Shown: positions 34,762-44,547 of the stretch, piece by piece
Layout of the letters: each line of letters opens with the position of its first letter
How positions within the stretch are numbered: position 1 is the stretch's first letter
Assembly (NCBI GenBank): GCA_030528385.1
Contig: JAUMYZ010000007.1
Coordinates: forward strand, 1 to 64,000
Source: Moraxella sp.
GTDB taxonomy: Bacteria > Pseudomonadota > Gammaproteobacteria > Pseudomonadales > Moraxellaceae
Direction of reading: 5' to 3'
Length of the DNA stretch: 64,000 nucleotides
Position numbers and translations under genes: made by a program
The notes under the pieces: generated by a model
The model's database searches: none
Told to the model about the DNA's origin: nothing
The model's input: the letters and a program-made list of their open reading frames with translations, nothing else

Positions 34762-35577
34762 TTAGCCCCCAAATAATCTGGTTAGGAAGCCTTTCTTTTT
34801 GACATCTATATGACGCACAGGGCGCTCTTCGCCCAAAAAGCGAGCCACCACATCGTCATAGCATTGACCCGCCGCCGAATCCTTATAGTGAATGACGGGG
34901 CGTCCACGGTTTGATGCTTCTAGAACGGTTTTGCTCTCGGGTATGACACCCAGCAGTGGCACTCTTAAGATGTCGTTGGCAATGTCATCAATCCCCATCA
35001 TCTCGCCTTGCTCTGCACGCTGAACATTAAAGCGGGTGATGATTAAATGTTCATTAACACTTTGACCTTGCTCTGCCTTTTTGGTGCGTGATTGCAAAAT
35101 ACCAATAATACGGTCAGAGTCGCGCACACTAGACACTTCAGGGTTGGTGATAATCAGCGCGTCATCGGCATGATACATCGCCAGCAGTGCCCCACGCTCA
35201 ATGCCTGCAGGGCTGTCGCACACCACATAATCAAAACCCAGCTCATCAACCAACTCTTTAATGACTTGGGCGACCCCTTCATCGGTGAGTGCGTCTTTGT
35301 CGCGGGTTTGCGACGTAGGCAAAATAAATAAATTGTCCACCTGTTTGTCTTTGACCAAGGCTTGAGACAATTTGGCAGCGCCGCCAATCACGTCCACAAA
35401 ATCATAAACAATGCGGTTTTCGCAGCCCATAATCAAATCCAAATTGCGCAAACCCACATCAAAATCTATCACCACAGTTTTGTAACCGCGCATTGCCAAA
35501 CCCGCGCCAAAAGAAGCGCTTGTGGTGGTTTTGCCCACCCCGCCCTTTCCTGAAGTTACCACAATAATTCTTGCCAC
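34762..35577 (-). CDS. minD: Septum site-determining ATPase MinD
   Basis: A 271-residue deviant-Walker ATPase that recruits MinC to the membrane and oscillates with MinE. It begins [20 protein letters not shown], with the deviant Walker A motif. The C-terminal amphipathic membrane-targeting helix is [16 protein letters not shown] start at 35577 was selected because it gives the expected N-terminus and has GAGGTG upstream; no ATG fits. The length matches E. coli MinD (270). Confidence 0.96.
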   Translation of the reverse strand: MARIIVVTSGKGGVGKTTTSASFGAGLAMRGYKTVVIDFDVGLRNLDLIMGCENRIVYDFVDVIGGAAKLSQALVKDKQVDNLFILPTSQTRDKDALTDEGVAQVIKELVDELGFDYVVCDSPAGIERGALLAMYHADDALIITNPEVSSVRDSDRIIGILQSRTKKAEQGQSVNEHLIITRFNVQRAEQGEMMGIDDIANDILRVPLLGVIPESKTVLEASNRGRPVIHYKDSAAGQCYDDVVARFLGEERPVRHIDVKKKGFLTRLFGG

Positions 35578-35666
35578 AAGGCACCTCACCAATATTATTA
35601 CTTTATTTTTGTTGTTCGTTCGGTATCATAGCACAGATGTGCCAAAGAAAATTTTGACTTATTGTT

Positions 35667-36377
35667 TCAGCTTGTTAATAAAGAGAACACCAACCCTTTT
35701 TCTTCGTCATAACTTACTTGCACTGCTTTGTCTATCATCTCAGCAGGAATGGCATCGCTTAGGCAATAAGTGCCCGCCACCGACACCAAAGATGGGTTAA
35801 ATTTTTGACAAAAAATGCGCGCTTCTTTGTCGCCTGTTGCGCCCGCCACCAAACGCCCCAGACCGCGACCATAAACGTGCAAATTGCTGTCTGTAATCGC
35901 TTCTGCGCCTGCATTGACGCCGCCCATAATAATCAAATCACCGCCAAGATGTTGTAGGCTCTGACCTGAGCGCACCAATTGTCCATGAATGACACTGGTG
36001 ATGGACTGCCCACCAACTGTGCTGACCATCGCGGTATCAATGTCGCTTTGCTCTGTGGTTTGCAAGGTTTCTTCTGTGCTGTTGAGACGTTTAATGCGCT
36101 TGCCATCAGCAGGAAACGTTGCCAGTCTAAGCGCTTCGGCTTCTTTGGTCAACGCCCCTTCTACCACACCAATGGGTTGTAACCTAAACGACCAAAGCAG
36201 CTCAATAAGCTGTGCCAAGTCCAGTTTGACACTGCTGTCAATCACTATGGGTATGGACTCATTATGACAACCGCCAAGCAACTGTTGCAACTCACGCTCA
36301 ACATCTTGTAAATTGTCGGTATTGATTTTTAGGCGGCTAAATGTCAGCATTCTACCAAATAAGGAAATGGCTTTCAT
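35667..36377 (-). CDS. minC: Septum site-determining protein MinC
   Basis: A 236-residue FtsZ assembly inhibitor. The C-terminal beta-helix domain is clear: VRSGQSLQHLGGDLIIMGGV, HVYGRGLGRLVAGATGD, IFCQKFNPSLVSVAGTYC. The N-terminal domain is less conserved. It is the first gene of the minus-strand minCDE operon. The Shine-Dalgarno sequence is weak. The gap to minD is 89 bp with no terminator. Confidence 0.93.
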   Translation of the reverse strand: MKAISLFGRMLTFSRLKINTDNLQDVERELQQLLGGCHNESIPIVIDSSVKLDLAQLIELLWSFRLQPIGVVEGALTKEAEALRLATFPADGKRIKRLNSTEETLQTTEQSDIDTAMVSTVGGQSITSVIHGQLVRSGQSLQHLGGDLIIMGGVNAGAEAITDSNLHVYGRGLGRLVAGATGDKEARIFCQKFNPSLVSVAGTYCLSDAIPAEMIDKAVQVSYDEEKGLVFSLLTS

Positions 36378-36437
36378 AATATTACCACAATTATGATTAA
36401 AAGAAATACAACGGACATTAATTCATCAAATCGCCAA

Positions 36438-37544
36438 TCACAAATGTAACTGCTCTTTGTGCTTCCATTGCTGAATTTTGACTTGTTTTTCAAAGGCATT
36501 TAATGCGTCATCTACAATTTCTCCTACCAATTTTTGCAACTCTGGACGATTGGTGTCAATGTTTGCCACCCCCTTAGCAATATGCACCATCAATGCATCC
36601 AGCGTTGCTTGGTCAAACAAATGCCGATTGATGGCGTCAGTTACATTTTGTCCGATGTGCCTGCCAATATGGGTGATTTGGTTTTCAATCATGCCGCCTG
36701 CTATGGGAATGAGTTTTAAATACCTGCTCAGCTCTGGGGTGTCTGCCAATGCTTTTTCTACCGCCAACCCCACATCAATTGAAAGCTGCTTGCCCGTTTG
36801 CTTAAGAAATGCCATTTGGAGTTTTGGCGTCAGTTCAGTGCTCAACAAATCCATCATTACCTTTTCAAAGGCGTCGCGGTTTTTGTCAATGGCAGACTGA
36901 ATAAGCGCGCCATGCGTCTTGGATTGTGCCATTTGTTCACGAAAATTATCAATGGCGGTCAAAATCACGCGGTCAGACAATTCTTCTAAAATCACATGAT
37001 AATAAAACTGCGCAGAGTTTAGCCATTTTTCGGGAATGACCTTAATGCCCATGCCGTGCAAGCGCTTGATAATCAGCCCAGCGCGCAACAGTCGCAAAGC
37101 ACGCAGCGCAGGAAAGCAGCCGAGCACTTCATACCAATGCACAAACGGAAAAAAGAACCAACGAAAATAAGTCTTTTTTATCACCGCCCTTATCCAGCGC
37201 ATGGTCAATTCAGCCACCCAAAACACGGTAAACACACCGCCAATGGCTGACACACCCAGATGATAATTACTTTGATAAGTGCCCAACCACAAGCCAAAGC
37301 CCAGCCACTGCGCCACCTTGGTCGCCAAAGCGCTCATCAACACTTTATCGCCCAAAATAAGCGTTAGGTCAATCAATAACAGCAGCACCATCACGATGTC
37401 ATAGGTGATTTTGACTTTGCTGGGCGCGCTTTGCGCTTTGTCTTGATGAAACAAAGGAATGACATCTTCGGGGATATCTGCCTGCTTTGGCGCTTGCAAA
37501 TCCGACAGTGGCGGCGTTTGTTTTGGTCGTGTCATGTCCGTCAT
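36438..37544 (-). CDS. Membrane protein with voltage-sensor-like segment
   Basis: A 368-residue protein. The first 45 residues are polar; then come about three to four membrane segments. One is followed by RALRLLRAGLIIKRL, an Arg every third or fourth residue as in the S4 helix of voltage-gated ion channels. No K+ selectivity filter (TVGYG) was seen. The C-terminal 200 residues are soluble and helical. It is translationally coupled (ATGA overlap) to the acyltransferase gene upstream. It could be a voltage-sensor-only or channel-related protein; the function is not known. Confidence 0.65.
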   Translation of the reverse strand: MTDMTRPKQTPPLSDLQAPKQADIPEDVIPLFHQDKAQSAPSKVKITYDIVMVLLLLIDLTLILGDKVLMSALATKVAQWLGFGLWLGTYQSNYHLGVSAIGGVFTVFWVAELTMRWIRAVIKKTYFRWFFFPFVHWYEVLGCFPALRALRLLRAGLIIKRLHGMGIKVIPEKWLNSAQFYYHVILEELSDRVILTAIDNFREQMAQSKTHGALIQSAIDKNRDAFEKVMMDLLSTELTPKLQMAFLKQTGKQLSIDVGLAVEKALADTPELSRYLKLIPIAGGMIENQITHIGRHIGQNVTDAINRHLFDQATLDALMVHIAKGVANIDTNRPELQKLVGEIVDDALNAFEKQVKIQQWKHKEQLHL

Positions 37545-38497
37545 CTATAATCGTTAAATCCTGCCAGCATTGTGTCAATGCGTTTGTCTTTGGCTGTCCA
37601 TACGTCATCAAGCCAAGCAAATAACCGCGCTTTGGTTGCGCTGTCGGTGTCATATTTGCCCGCTTTGAGTGCCGCAAACAACTCGTCGTCCATCGCCAAA
37701 TGACGAATGTCCACACCCAGACGGGTAATCTTGCCCTGCCACAAATCTTGATAAGTTGGCACGCCATCAGGGTAAACGATGGTCATGTCCAAAATCCCAT
37801 CTATCTTGTCGCCCAAACTGCTAATCGCCAAAGCAAAACCGCCCGCCTTTGGTTTTAACAAATGCCGATAAGGCGAACGTTGCTGCGCATGCTTGGTAGG
37901 CGTCATGCGTGTGCCTTCTAAATAATTGAGCAACACAAATGGCTTGTTGGTCAGCAGCGCACAAGCCCTTTTGGCTTCTGCCAAATCTCTGGTCGCCAGC
38001 GCTGGATTTTTGGCAATTTCATCTTTGCTGTGGCGCTTCATCATCGGAAAATCCAATAAATAAAAGGTCTGCCCCACAATGGGAATATACAACAGCTCAT
38101 GCTTGGCAAAAAATCGGGTGATGGGCAATTTGCCTTCGCTGACATACTGAATGATACTGGTGTCCACCCACGATTGATGGTTACAAATGAGCAAATATTT
38201 GCCATCAACCTTCAAATCATTTGGCATATTGATGTGCCACGTTTTATTTGGCAACACCTTGTCTATCAGCAAGTTGTTGGTTTTTATCCAATGGTTGGCA
38301 ATGCCAATCACAGTTTTGTCCGCCCGCTGTGAGCTGGCAAACAATTTGGCAGCGCCCGCCACATACAATGGCACACTCACTGCCATACTATTAGCAACTA
38401 TCGTGCCAGTAGTGGTTAAAAAAGAGAATTTTTGGGCAAATTTGGGAGATTTTTCATGCAATTTTTGAAAAAAAGGTAATGTTTGGCGCGTCTTCAT
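37541..38497 (-). CDS. PlsC-family acyltransferase (YihG-like)
   Basis: A 318-residue membrane-bound glycerolipid acyltransferase of the LPLAT family. Motif I NHQSWVD (HX4D) gives the catalytic His-Asp. Motif III-like LNYLEGTRMTP binds the glycerol-phosphate head, and an N-terminal hydrophobic segment anchors it. E. coli YihG, a second lysophosphatidic acid acyltransferase, has this layout, whereas PlsC is shorter. The ATG at 38497 has a GAGAG ribosome site; in-frame codons upstream are ignored. The stop overlaps the next gene's start as ATGA. Confidence 0.85.
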   Translation of the reverse strand: MKTRQTLPFFQKLHEKSPKFAQKFSFLTTTGTIVANSMAVSVPLYVAGAAKLFASSQRADKTVIGIANHWIKTNNLLIDKVLPNKTWHINMPNDLKVDGKYLLICNHQSWVDTSIIQYVSEGKLPITRFFAKHELLYIPIVGQTFYLLDFPMMKRHSKDEIAKNPALATRDLAEAKRACALLTNKPFVLLNYLEGTRMTPTKHAQQRSPYRHLLKPKAGGFALAISSLGDKIDGILDMTIVYPDGVPTYQDLWQGKITRLGVDIRHLAMDDELFAALKAGKYDTDSATKARLFAWLDDVWTAKDKRIDTMLAGFNDYR

Positions 38498-38820
38498 CAA
38501 TTCTCTCACCCCTAACAAACAATCAAAGCAAAAAGTTTTGTTGCCATCGCAGACTTGGCTCACCATCAGCAAAACTTTGTGATATTTTAGCAAACTTTGA
38601 CTAAAAATTTGTCTAAAATCTTATAAACTTTATCACCCAAATGGCGACCAACCCCGCCAAACAAGCCATATAAACGCCTGTCAAAATTTGTCGCAACGCA
38701 GCACATCAAGCAAAATGGCTACACATTATATACATAGTTATAACAAAGTTATCAGTTTATTTGGGGCATAATACCGTTAAGTATACTGAGCATTTTGCTC
38801 ACCATTTATAAGGAATTTTT
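38498..38820. other. Intergenic region between acyltransferase and OmpA-like gene
   Basis: This 323 bp region lies between divergent genes. On the minus strand an extended -10 (TGCTAAAAT, 38584-38592) could serve the acyltransferase. On the plus side CATAAT (38767-38772) and TATACT (38782-38787) are candidate -10 elements for the lipoprotein gene, without a good -35. A small dyad ATAAC-AAA-GTTAT lies near 38740-38752. No further gene was seen. Confidence 0.45.
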
Positions 38821-39480
38821 ATGAAAAAACTACTCATCACCACCGTTGCTGCCACCAGTATGATTATCACAGGTTGCGCCAGCACAGGCACAACTGGCAA
38901 TGCTGACACCGCCAAAAAAGCAGGTTTGGGTGCGTTGGCAGGGGCAGTGCTGGGCGCAGGCATCTCAAAAGCCACAGGCGGTGAGCATACTGAGCGTGAT
39001 GCCGCCATTGGTGCGGTGCTGGGCGCGGGCATTGGCGCTTATATGAGCAAACAAGCCAAACAAATTGAACAACAAATGGCGGGCACAGGCGTTGAAGTTA
39101 AGCAAGACCCCAACACGGGCAACATCAATCTTATCATGCCAGGCAACATCACTTTTGCTTATGACGACGCAACTTTGAACCCATCGTTCACCCCAAGCCT
39201 AAATCAGCTTGCCCAAACCATGAACCAATACAACCAAACCACCATCAACGTGGCAGGTCATACCGACAGCACAGGCTCAGACAATTACAACTACAACCTG
39301 TCTCGTCAGCGCGCGGCGTCTGTGGCAAATTATCTCATCTCTCGTGGCGTTGCCCCACACCGTATCAACACCATCGGCTATGGCGAGTCCAGACCCATCG
39401 CATCCAACGACAGCGAATATGGTCGTGCCCAAAACCGCCGCGTAGAAATCACCATCAACAGCCCACAATCGCTAAACTGA
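38821..39480 (+). CDS. OmpA-family lipoprotein with glycine zipper (YiaD-like)
   Basis: A 219-residue outer-membrane lipoprotein. The signal ends at lipobox IITGC (Cys19). A glycine-zipper segment (AGLGALAGAVLGAGIS, then GAVLGAGIGAYMS) covers about residues 38-80. The C-terminal OmpA-like domain binds peptidoglycan: AGHTDSTGSDNYNYNLS, RAASVANYL, and NRRVEI. E. coli YiaD has the same plan and length. AAGGA lies 8 bp before the ATG, and a terminator follows the stop by 40 bp, so it is probably a monocistronic gene. Confidence 0.9.
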   Translation: MKKLLITTVAATSMIITGCASTGTTGNADTAKKAGLGALAGAVLGAGISKATGGEHTERDAAIGAVLGAGIGAYMSKQAKQIEQQMAGTGVEVKQDPNTGNINLIMPGNITFAYDDATLNPSFTPSLNQLAQTMNQYNQTTINVAGHTDSTGSDNYNYNLSRQRAASVANYLISRGVAPHRINTIGYGESRPIASNDSEYGRAQNRRVEITINSPQSLN

Positions 39481-39519
39481 CGTTGCTTGTTTGATTGATT
39501 GTTTTCTTATGTTCAACCG

Positions 39520-39549
39520 ACCCCTATGGCGTTTGCTTTAGGGGTTTTT
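39520..39549 (+). terminator. Terminator after the OmpA-like lipoprotein gene
   Basis: A stem of CCCCTA (39521-39526) with TAGGGG (39539-39544) is followed by five T, 40 bp after the stop codon. It also separates this gene from the convergent oxyR. Confidence 0.8.
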
Positions 39550-39572
39550 GCTTGTGATTGGCAATACCAAGT

Positions 39573-40469
39573 CTAAGACGCTTCTTTTTCTAATACCTGA
39601 TGAAAAATTTCACTCAAAATCTCTACATCATTAACGCGGGCATAATTTAGTCGCGTAATAAACGCCAAACGCCTGTGCGGACCTGGCTCTTTGATTGGCA
39701 CAGCCACTACATTGTCGCTGGTGATTTGCTCAAGCGCCATTTTTGGCACCAGCGTTGTGCCCATGCCCGCCAGCGCCATTTGAATGATGGTGTTCAGACT
39801 GGCGTCGCTAAAACCCGATTTAATGTCTTCTTTATTTAAGGCACACACCGACAAAGCATGGTCGGTCAAACAATGCCCTTCGCCCAATAACAACAAATTG
39901 GTTTTGGACAATTCATCGCTGTTGATGTGTTTTAGCTCAACATGACTGTCCGTTTTGGGGAAAATGGCAAAAAAATCTTCTGCCCAAAACTCAAAAGTGT
40001 GCAGCCCTTCAACGGCATAAGGCAAAGCAATAATCGCTGTGTCCATATGCCCATAACGCACTTGGTCAATCAGTCTTTCGGTTTGTTTTTCTATGACCGA
40101 CAGCTCAAAATGCGGATAGGCTTGCTTTAGGGCGGGCAACACCTTTGGCAGCAAATATGGAGCAACCGTTGGGATAATGCCAATGCTCATCGGGTACGCC
40201 AGTGGCGTTTGATGACTGTGAGCTCTGGTTATCAAATCATTGATTTCACTAAAAATTCTTTGTGCTCTTTCCAACAACTCTTCTCCGATAGGCGTAATCA
40301 ACACCTGTTTGTTGTTGCGTTCAAAAATCTGTGTGTCCAGCTGTTTTTCCAGCTCAGCAATGCCCAAACTTAGAGCAGATTGAGAGATATTACACTCTTC
40401 AGCAGCGCGCTTAAAGTGTTTGTGTTTGGCGACCGCCAAGGCAAATTCCAGTTGACGCAATGTAATCAT
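39573..40469 (-). CDS. oxyR: Peroxide-sensing LysR regulator OxyR
   Basis: A 298-residue LysR regulator that senses H2O2 by a disulfide and activates peroxide defence genes. The N-terminal helix-turn-helix (LRQLEFALAVAKHKHFKRAA, then SQSALSLGIAELE) matches OxyR. The redox pair is present in EGHCLTDHALSVC, with the same Cys spacing as Cys199 and Cys208 of E. coli. AGGA precedes the ATG. It is divergent from ahpC, with 166 bp between, and probably controls it. The alternative reading as a general LysR protein is unlikely because of the Cys pair. Confidence 0.95.
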   Translation of the reverse strand: MITLRQLEFALAVAKHKHFKRAAEECNISQSALSLGIAELEKQLDTQIFERNNKQVLITPIGEELLERAQRIFSEINDLITRAHSHQTPLAYPMSIGIIPTVAPYLLPKVLPALKQAYPHFELSVIEKQTERLIDQVRYGHMDTAIIALPYAVEGLHTFEFWAEDFFAIFPKTDSHVELKHINSDELSKTNLLLLGEGHCLTDHALSVCALNKEDIKSGFSDASLNTIIQMALAGMGTTLVPKMALEQITSDNVVAVPIKEPGPHRRLAFITRLNYARVNDVEILSEIFHQVLEKEAS

Positions 40470-40572
40470 AATTTATCCTACATAAAGTCTTTGCGCTTAT
40501 TTTACCATCTAAGTTTTATAAAACAAAACAATACATTTAAAAGTTTTAACTGTATAAAAAAGCCAATTTTGT

Positions 40573-40578
40573 TATGAT
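40573..40578 (+). promoter_or_regulatory. Candidate ahpC -10 element
   Basis: TATGAT lies 57 bp upstream of the ahpC start and has no good -35 at the right spacing. Weak -35 regions are usual for promoters that need OxyR. No clear OxyR box was identified in the oxyR-ahpC gap. Confidence 0.3.
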
Positions 40579-40635
40579 GGATAAGGGTAAGCATGCCCAA
40601 ATCATTCACTTCTTTTGCTTAAGCAAGGCACTACT

Positions 40636-41202
40636 ATGACAGCAATCATCAATCAGCACATTCCAGAGTTTAGCACCCAAGCCTATGTTAATGGCGAATT
40701 TACAACCATCTCTACCGATGACGTCAAAGGTAAGTGGGCGATTTTTTTGTTTTATCCACATGACTTTACTTTTGTTTGTCCCACCGAACTAGAAGACATG
40801 GCAGCGCACTACGACGAACTAAAAGCGCTGGGCGTAGAAGTGTATGCGGTCTCCACCGACACGCATTTTGTTCACAAAGCGTGGCACGACGCTTCTCCTG
40901 CCATTGGCAAGGTACAATATCCCATGTTGGGCGATGGCACCGGTGAGATTACCCGTGGCTTTAACATCATGATTGAAGGTCAGCACGCCGCACTGCGTGG
41001 CACTTTTTTGGTAGACCCAGATGGCTTGATTAAAGTTGCTGAGATTCACGATTTGGGCATTGGTCGCAGCGCCAAAGACATGGTGCGCAAAGTCAAGGCC
41101 GCCCAATATGTGCGCGACAATGACGGCGAAGTGTGTCCAGCCGCATGGGAAGCAGGTCAAGAAACCCTAAAACCCAGCCTAGATTTGGTTGGCAAAATCT
41201 AA
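40636..41202 (+). CDS. ahpC: Alkyl hydroperoxide reductase AhpC
   Basis: A 188-residue typical 2-Cys peroxiredoxin reducing H2O2 and organic peroxides in the cytoplasm. The peroxidatic Cys is in FTFVCPTELEDM and the resolving Cys in GEVCPAAWEAG near the C-terminus. The ATG at 40636 was chosen; in-frame codons upstream begin with TTG. It needs AhpF for reduction, encoded 1.1 kb downstream. It is divergent from oxyR and is followed directly by a strong terminator, so it is probably transcribed alone. Confidence 0.96.
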   Translation: MTAIINQHIPEFSTQAYVNGEFTTISTDDVKGKWAIFLFYPHDFTFVCPTELEDMAAHYDELKALGVEVYAVSTDTHFVHKAWHDASPAIGKVQYPMLGDGTGEITRGFNIMIEGQHAALRGTFLVDPDGLIKVAEIHDLGIGRSAKDMVRKVKAAQYVRDNDGEVCPAAWEAGQETLKPSLDLVGKI

Positions 41203-41217
41203 AGCCACCACTTGTAC

Positions 41218-41246
41218 AAAAGCCACCTATAAAAGGTGGCTTTTTT
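41218..41246 (+). terminator. Terminator of ahpC
   Basis: AAAAGCCACCT (41218-41228) pairs with AGGTGGCTTTT (41234-41244), followed by further T. It lies 16 bp after the ahpC stop. Confidence 0.93.
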
Positions 41247-41345
41247 GTCTATCATTTAAGCAGTTCAGTGAATGTTTGTATTGTTTTGCCCAAAAGATGT
41301 TGCTATAATAAAACCATCATCACATCATGGTTTCAAGGAACAGAC

Positions 41346-41825
41346 ATGACATTGCCCAAAACACTGCTTGGTGTCGGCTTGGTTTGTTTGTTTTTAATGG
41401 GCTGTTCAGATTATTTGGACAACAAACTCCAAGAAGAAGTTCGCCAGACTTTCAAAGCGCCTGACAACTTTAAACTGAGCGAACAAGAAGTCGCCAACTT
41501 AAAAGACATGGGCATCACCATCAATATCCACAATGAGTATCCAGTGTTGTCGGTGCAAGCCAAATTTCACACCATCAACAAAGCACAAGTGCCCAGCGGT
41601 TTTTTGCACACTTTCGGTCAAGAGCTGTCAACACTCGCTTGTTCTTTGCTTGATGACCTAAGCCAGATGGACGAGCGACAGCGCAAAGCCATCGCCACCG
41701 TCATCACAGAAGACAAAGTCAGCACAAAGTTTGTTTTACAGGACAAAACAGGGCAGGTGATGATTGATGAACAAATACCGCTCACCCAGTGCCCCCAGTT
41801 TACACAGTTTCAATCCGCCAAATAA
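41346..41825 (+). CDS. Lipoprotein of unknown function
   Basis: A 159-residue lipoprotein. The signal peptide (MTLPKTLLGVGLVCLF) ends in lipobox LMGC, followed by a mature domain without a recognised family. Two further Cys (in STLACSLL and LTQCPQF) could form a disulfide. AAGGA lies 7 bp before the ATG. It sits between ahpC and ydcH/ahpF with its own terminator, so it is probably independent. Confidence 0.8.
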   Translation: MTLPKTLLGVGLVCLFLMGCSDYLDNKLQEEVRQTFKAPDNFKLSEQEVANLKDMGITINIHNEYPVLSVQAKFHTINKAQVPSGFLHTFGQELSTLACSLLDDLSQMDERQRKAIATVITEDKVSTKFVLQDKTGQVMIDEQIPLTQCPQFTQFQSAK

Positions 41826-41843
41826 CAAGCCACCAAATAATAA

Positions 41844-41868
41844 ACGCAAGGTCAATCAAACCTTGCGT
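41844..41868. terminator. Hairpin between convergent lipoprotein and ydcH genes
   Basis: A perfect 9 bp stem (ACGCAAGGT at 41844-41852, ACCTTGCGT at 41860-41868) has a 7-base loop. The T run is weak on either side, but the position between convergent stops favours a terminator. Confidence 0.65.
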
Positions 41869-41893
41869 CCTTATTGATGATGACCATCATGCC

Positions 41894-42121
41894 TTATGCT
41901 TTAACTTTGGTCAGCAGATATTGATACAATTCGTCTTTTAGCGCCAGCTTCTTACGCTTTAACGCTTCAATCTCTTCGGCACGACTGACAGAAGCAACGG
42001 GGTCTTTTTCCAAGTTGTCAATCTTTGTGTCTAGCTCATTATGCTCATCAAACAGCTTGCTAAAATGCAAATCGCCTTCGGTTTTTAACTTGGTAATCAA
42101 ATCACGGTATTCTGGAAACAC
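41894..42121 (-). CDS. YdcH/DUF465 family small coiled-coil protein
   Basis: A 75-residue charged helical protein of the DUF465 (YdcH) type. The repeated hydrophobic heptads (FDEHNELDTKIDNLEKD, then EIEALKRKKLALKDELY) give a coiled coil. The role of the family is not established. The start is a GTG (42119-42121), chosen for AGGAGAG just upstream; no ATG is available. It is divergent from ahpF. Confidence 0.85.
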   Translation of the reverse strand: MFPEYRDLITKLKTEGDLHFSKLFDEHNELDTKIDNLEKDPVASVSRAEEIEALKRKKLALKDELYQYLLTKVKA

Positions 42122-42329
42122 AAAACTCTCCTAACTTATCGGAAAACTTCACTGGTGGGAAATAATCAATCTCATCACTCTTTGTCGCCTATATTAGCAA
42201 GATTATGACATTTTATCAAGCCAACAATCCGTTTAGCTTTTATAATGGCAGCATTTTAAATTCTTAACTTTTAAAATTTCAAACAACTGTATAAAATAAG
42301 TCAATTGTTTATATAAACTGAGCCTATTT

Positions 42330-43889
42330 ATGTTAGACCAAAATCTCTTAGATGCTGTCAAGTCCTATAGCACCAACATGACTTGCCCCATCCAAATCGT
42401 CATCGGACAAGGCGAGCACCCCAAACGTGCTGAACTGATTGATTTTCTTGAACAAGTTGCCAGCACCAGCGACAAAATCGGTTTTGACAAAAGCGTCATC
42501 AACCCCCAATTGTCCGCCATGAGCTTTAAACTTTGTTACGACAACCACAAAGACGCTGGCATTGTGTTTAGTGGCATACCAGGGGGGCATGAATTTACTT
42601 CACTGATTTTGGCAATTTTACAAACAGGCGGGCACCCGCTCAAACTGGACGAAGGCATTCAAGCGCTGGTCAAACGCATTCAAAAACCACTGCAATTTCA
42701 AACTTTTGTGTCGCTGTCTTGTCATAACTGCCCCGAAGTGGTGCAAGCGCTCAACCAATTTGCCCTGCTCAATGACAACATCAGCAACGAAATGATTGAT
42801 GGCGGCGTTTTTGGCGACTTGGTTGCCCAACACAACATTCAGGGCGTGCCTGCAGTATTTTTAAATGGCAAGCCCTTTTTAAATGGCAAAGTAGACACTG
42901 CACGCATCATTGACAAACTGCAAAATGAATACAGCGATTTGTTTAGCCAAATTGCTCCTGAGCAACTACAAACCCAAGACGTAACCGTCATCGGCGGTGG
43001 TCCTGCTGGCGCGGCGGCGGCGATTTATACAGCGCGCAAGGGGCTGCGTGTGGCGCTGGTTGCCGACCGCATTGGTGGACAGGTCAAAGACACCCAAGAC
43101 ATTGAAAACCTTATCTCTGTGCCACTCACCAACGGCAGCGCCTTGGCAACCAATCTTGCCACCCACATCAAAGAATATAACATTGACGTCAAAGAGCACG
43201 TCAGCGTCTTGAACATCACAGAAGTTGAAGGTGGCTATCAAGTAACGCTCAATACTGGTGCCAACTGGACATCGCGCACCTTGATTATTGCCACAGGAGC
43301 CAAATGGCGCAAACTGGGCGTCAAAGGTGAAGAAGAAAACATCGGCAATGGCGTGGCATACTGTCCGCACTGCGACGGTCCTTTCTTCAAGGGCAAGGCT
43401 GTGGCCGTTGTTGGTGGCGGCAACTCTGGCATAGAAGCCGCTTTGGACTTATCAGGCATTGTTAAGCACGTCAGTGTGCTAGAATTTAGCGACACATTGC
43501 GCGCCGACCAAGTGCTGATAGAAAAAGCCACCACCAAAGACAACATCACCATCATCACGTCTGCTGCCACCCAAGAAATCGTTGCCAAAGACGGTAAAGT
43601 TACCCAACTTATCTACCAAGACCGCACAACGGGCAACAGCAACGCGCTGGATTTATCGGCAGTCTTTGTGCAGATTGGGCTTGTGCCAAACTCTGAAATC
43701 GTCAAGGAGCTGGTCAAAACCAACGCTCATGGAGAGATTGAGATTGATACCAAATGTCGCACCAACAAAGCAGGTATTTTTGCTTGTGGCGATGTAACCA
43801 CCGTGCCATTTAAACAAATCAACATCGCCATGGGCGAAGGCTCAAAAGCAGGTTTGGCAGCTTTTGAATACCTGATGATGCATTCATGA
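42330..43889 (+). CDS. ahpF: Alkyl hydroperoxide reductase subunit F
   Basis: A 519-residue NADH-dependent flavoprotein that reduces AhpC. The N-terminal thioredoxin-fold pair has the redox motif SCHNC (about residue 130). The thioredoxin-reductase-like part has [15 protein letters not shown] for [11 protein letters not shown] with the second redox pair, and [12 protein letters not shown] for NADH. Length and motifs match E. coli AhpF (521). Unlike E. coli it is separated from ahpC by a lipoprotein gene and ydcH, so it needs its own promoter, perhaps also under OxyR. Confidence 0.96.
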   Translation: MLDQNLLDAVKSYSTNMTCPIQIVIGQGEHPKRAELIDFLEQVASTSDKIGFDKSVINPQLSAMSFKLCYDNHKDAGIVFSGIPGGHEFTSLILAILQTGGHPLKLDEGIQALVKRIQKPLQFQTFVSLSCHNCPEVVQALNQFALLNDNISNEMIDGGVFGDLVAQHNIQGVPAVFLNGKPFLNGKVDTARIIDKLQNEYSDLFSQIAPEQLQTQDVTVIGGGPAGAAAAIYTARKGLRVALVADRIGGQVKDTQDIENLISVPLTNGSALATNLATHIKEYNIDVKEHVSVLNITEVEGGYQVTLNTGANWTSRTLIIATGAKWRKLGVKGEEENIGNGVAYCPHCDGPFFKGKAVAVVGGGNSGIEAALDLSGIVKHVSVLEFSDTLRADQVLIEKATTKDNITIITSAATQEIVAKDGKVTQLIYQDRTTGNSNALDLSAVFVQIGLVPNSEIVKELVKTNAHGEIEIDTKCRTNKAGIFACGDVTTVPFKQINIAMGEGSKAGLAAFEYLMMHS

Positions 43890-43900
43890 TTGTTTGTGCT

Positions 43901-43937
43901 GCCAATGTCGCCACAGACGGTTTTGGGCGATGTTGGC
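43901..43937 (+). terminator. Possible terminator after ahpF
   Basis: Arms at 43901-43912 and 43926-43937 pair with two mismatches in the middle (GCCAA/TCGCC with GGCGA/TTGGC), followed by a T-rich stretch. It lies between the convergent ahpF and cytochrome genes. Confidence 0.45.
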
Positions 43938-43949
43938 TTTGATAAGTTT

Positions 43950-44483
43950 TTATTTCATGCGGGCGATTAGATTGTCTTTGAGCACAAACTGGTGGTACAA
44001 AGCCGCTGCCACGTGCGCCACCACCAAACACACCAACGCATAAAACACCAACCCTGTGTGCCAGTCATTAAAAAAACGCGCCATATCACGATTGGGTGCA
44101 ACCAACGCAGGAATGTTTATCAACCCAAAAACACTCACGCTGCGACCACCATACATGGACATCAGCACCCCACTGATTGGCATGGCAAGCATGGCAACGT
44201 ACAAACCCCAATGCACCAGATGTGCAATGAGCGTTTGCCATTTTGGCATTGGCACAACTGGTGGCACCGAGCCAACCAAACGATTGACAATCCGCAACAA
44301 TGTCCATATCAAAAAGCTGACCCCAACCGATTTGTGCAAATCAACCCACCCATCGCCCTGTTCAATCAGTACCCAAGCAACAATAATGAGCAGCGCACCC
44401 ACCCAATGAAAAATGCGCGTTACCACACTGTATTTAACAAGATGATTGCTGGCTGTTTGACCCAAAGGTTGTTTGGTTGTCAT
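43950..44483 (-). CDS. Cytochrome b561 (CybB-like)
   Basis: A 177-residue inner-membrane cytochrome b of the bacterial b561 (CybB) family, which takes electrons from ubiquinol and can pass them to superoxide or other acceptors. Four membrane helices carry the haem His residues: [28 protein letters not shown] and [10 protein letters not shown]. The ATG at 44483 was selected; residues before it come from an intergenic stretch. The location next to the peroxide genes may be coincidental. Confidence 0.88.
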   Translation of the reverse strand: MTTKQPLGQTASNHLVKYSVVTRIFHWVGALLIIVAWVLIEQGDGWVDLHKSVGVSFLIWTLLRIVNRLVGSVPPVVPMPKWQTLIAHLVHWGLYVAMLAMPISGVLMSMYGGRSVSVFGLINIPALVAPNRDMARFFNDWHTGLVFYALVCLVVAHVAAALYHQFVLKDNLIARMK

Positions 44484-44547
44484 GGCTGTCTCTGATTTAA
44501 TAGGAAGGTCAGTCAAAATTGTACCAAATCGCACCAGCACAAGCAAA

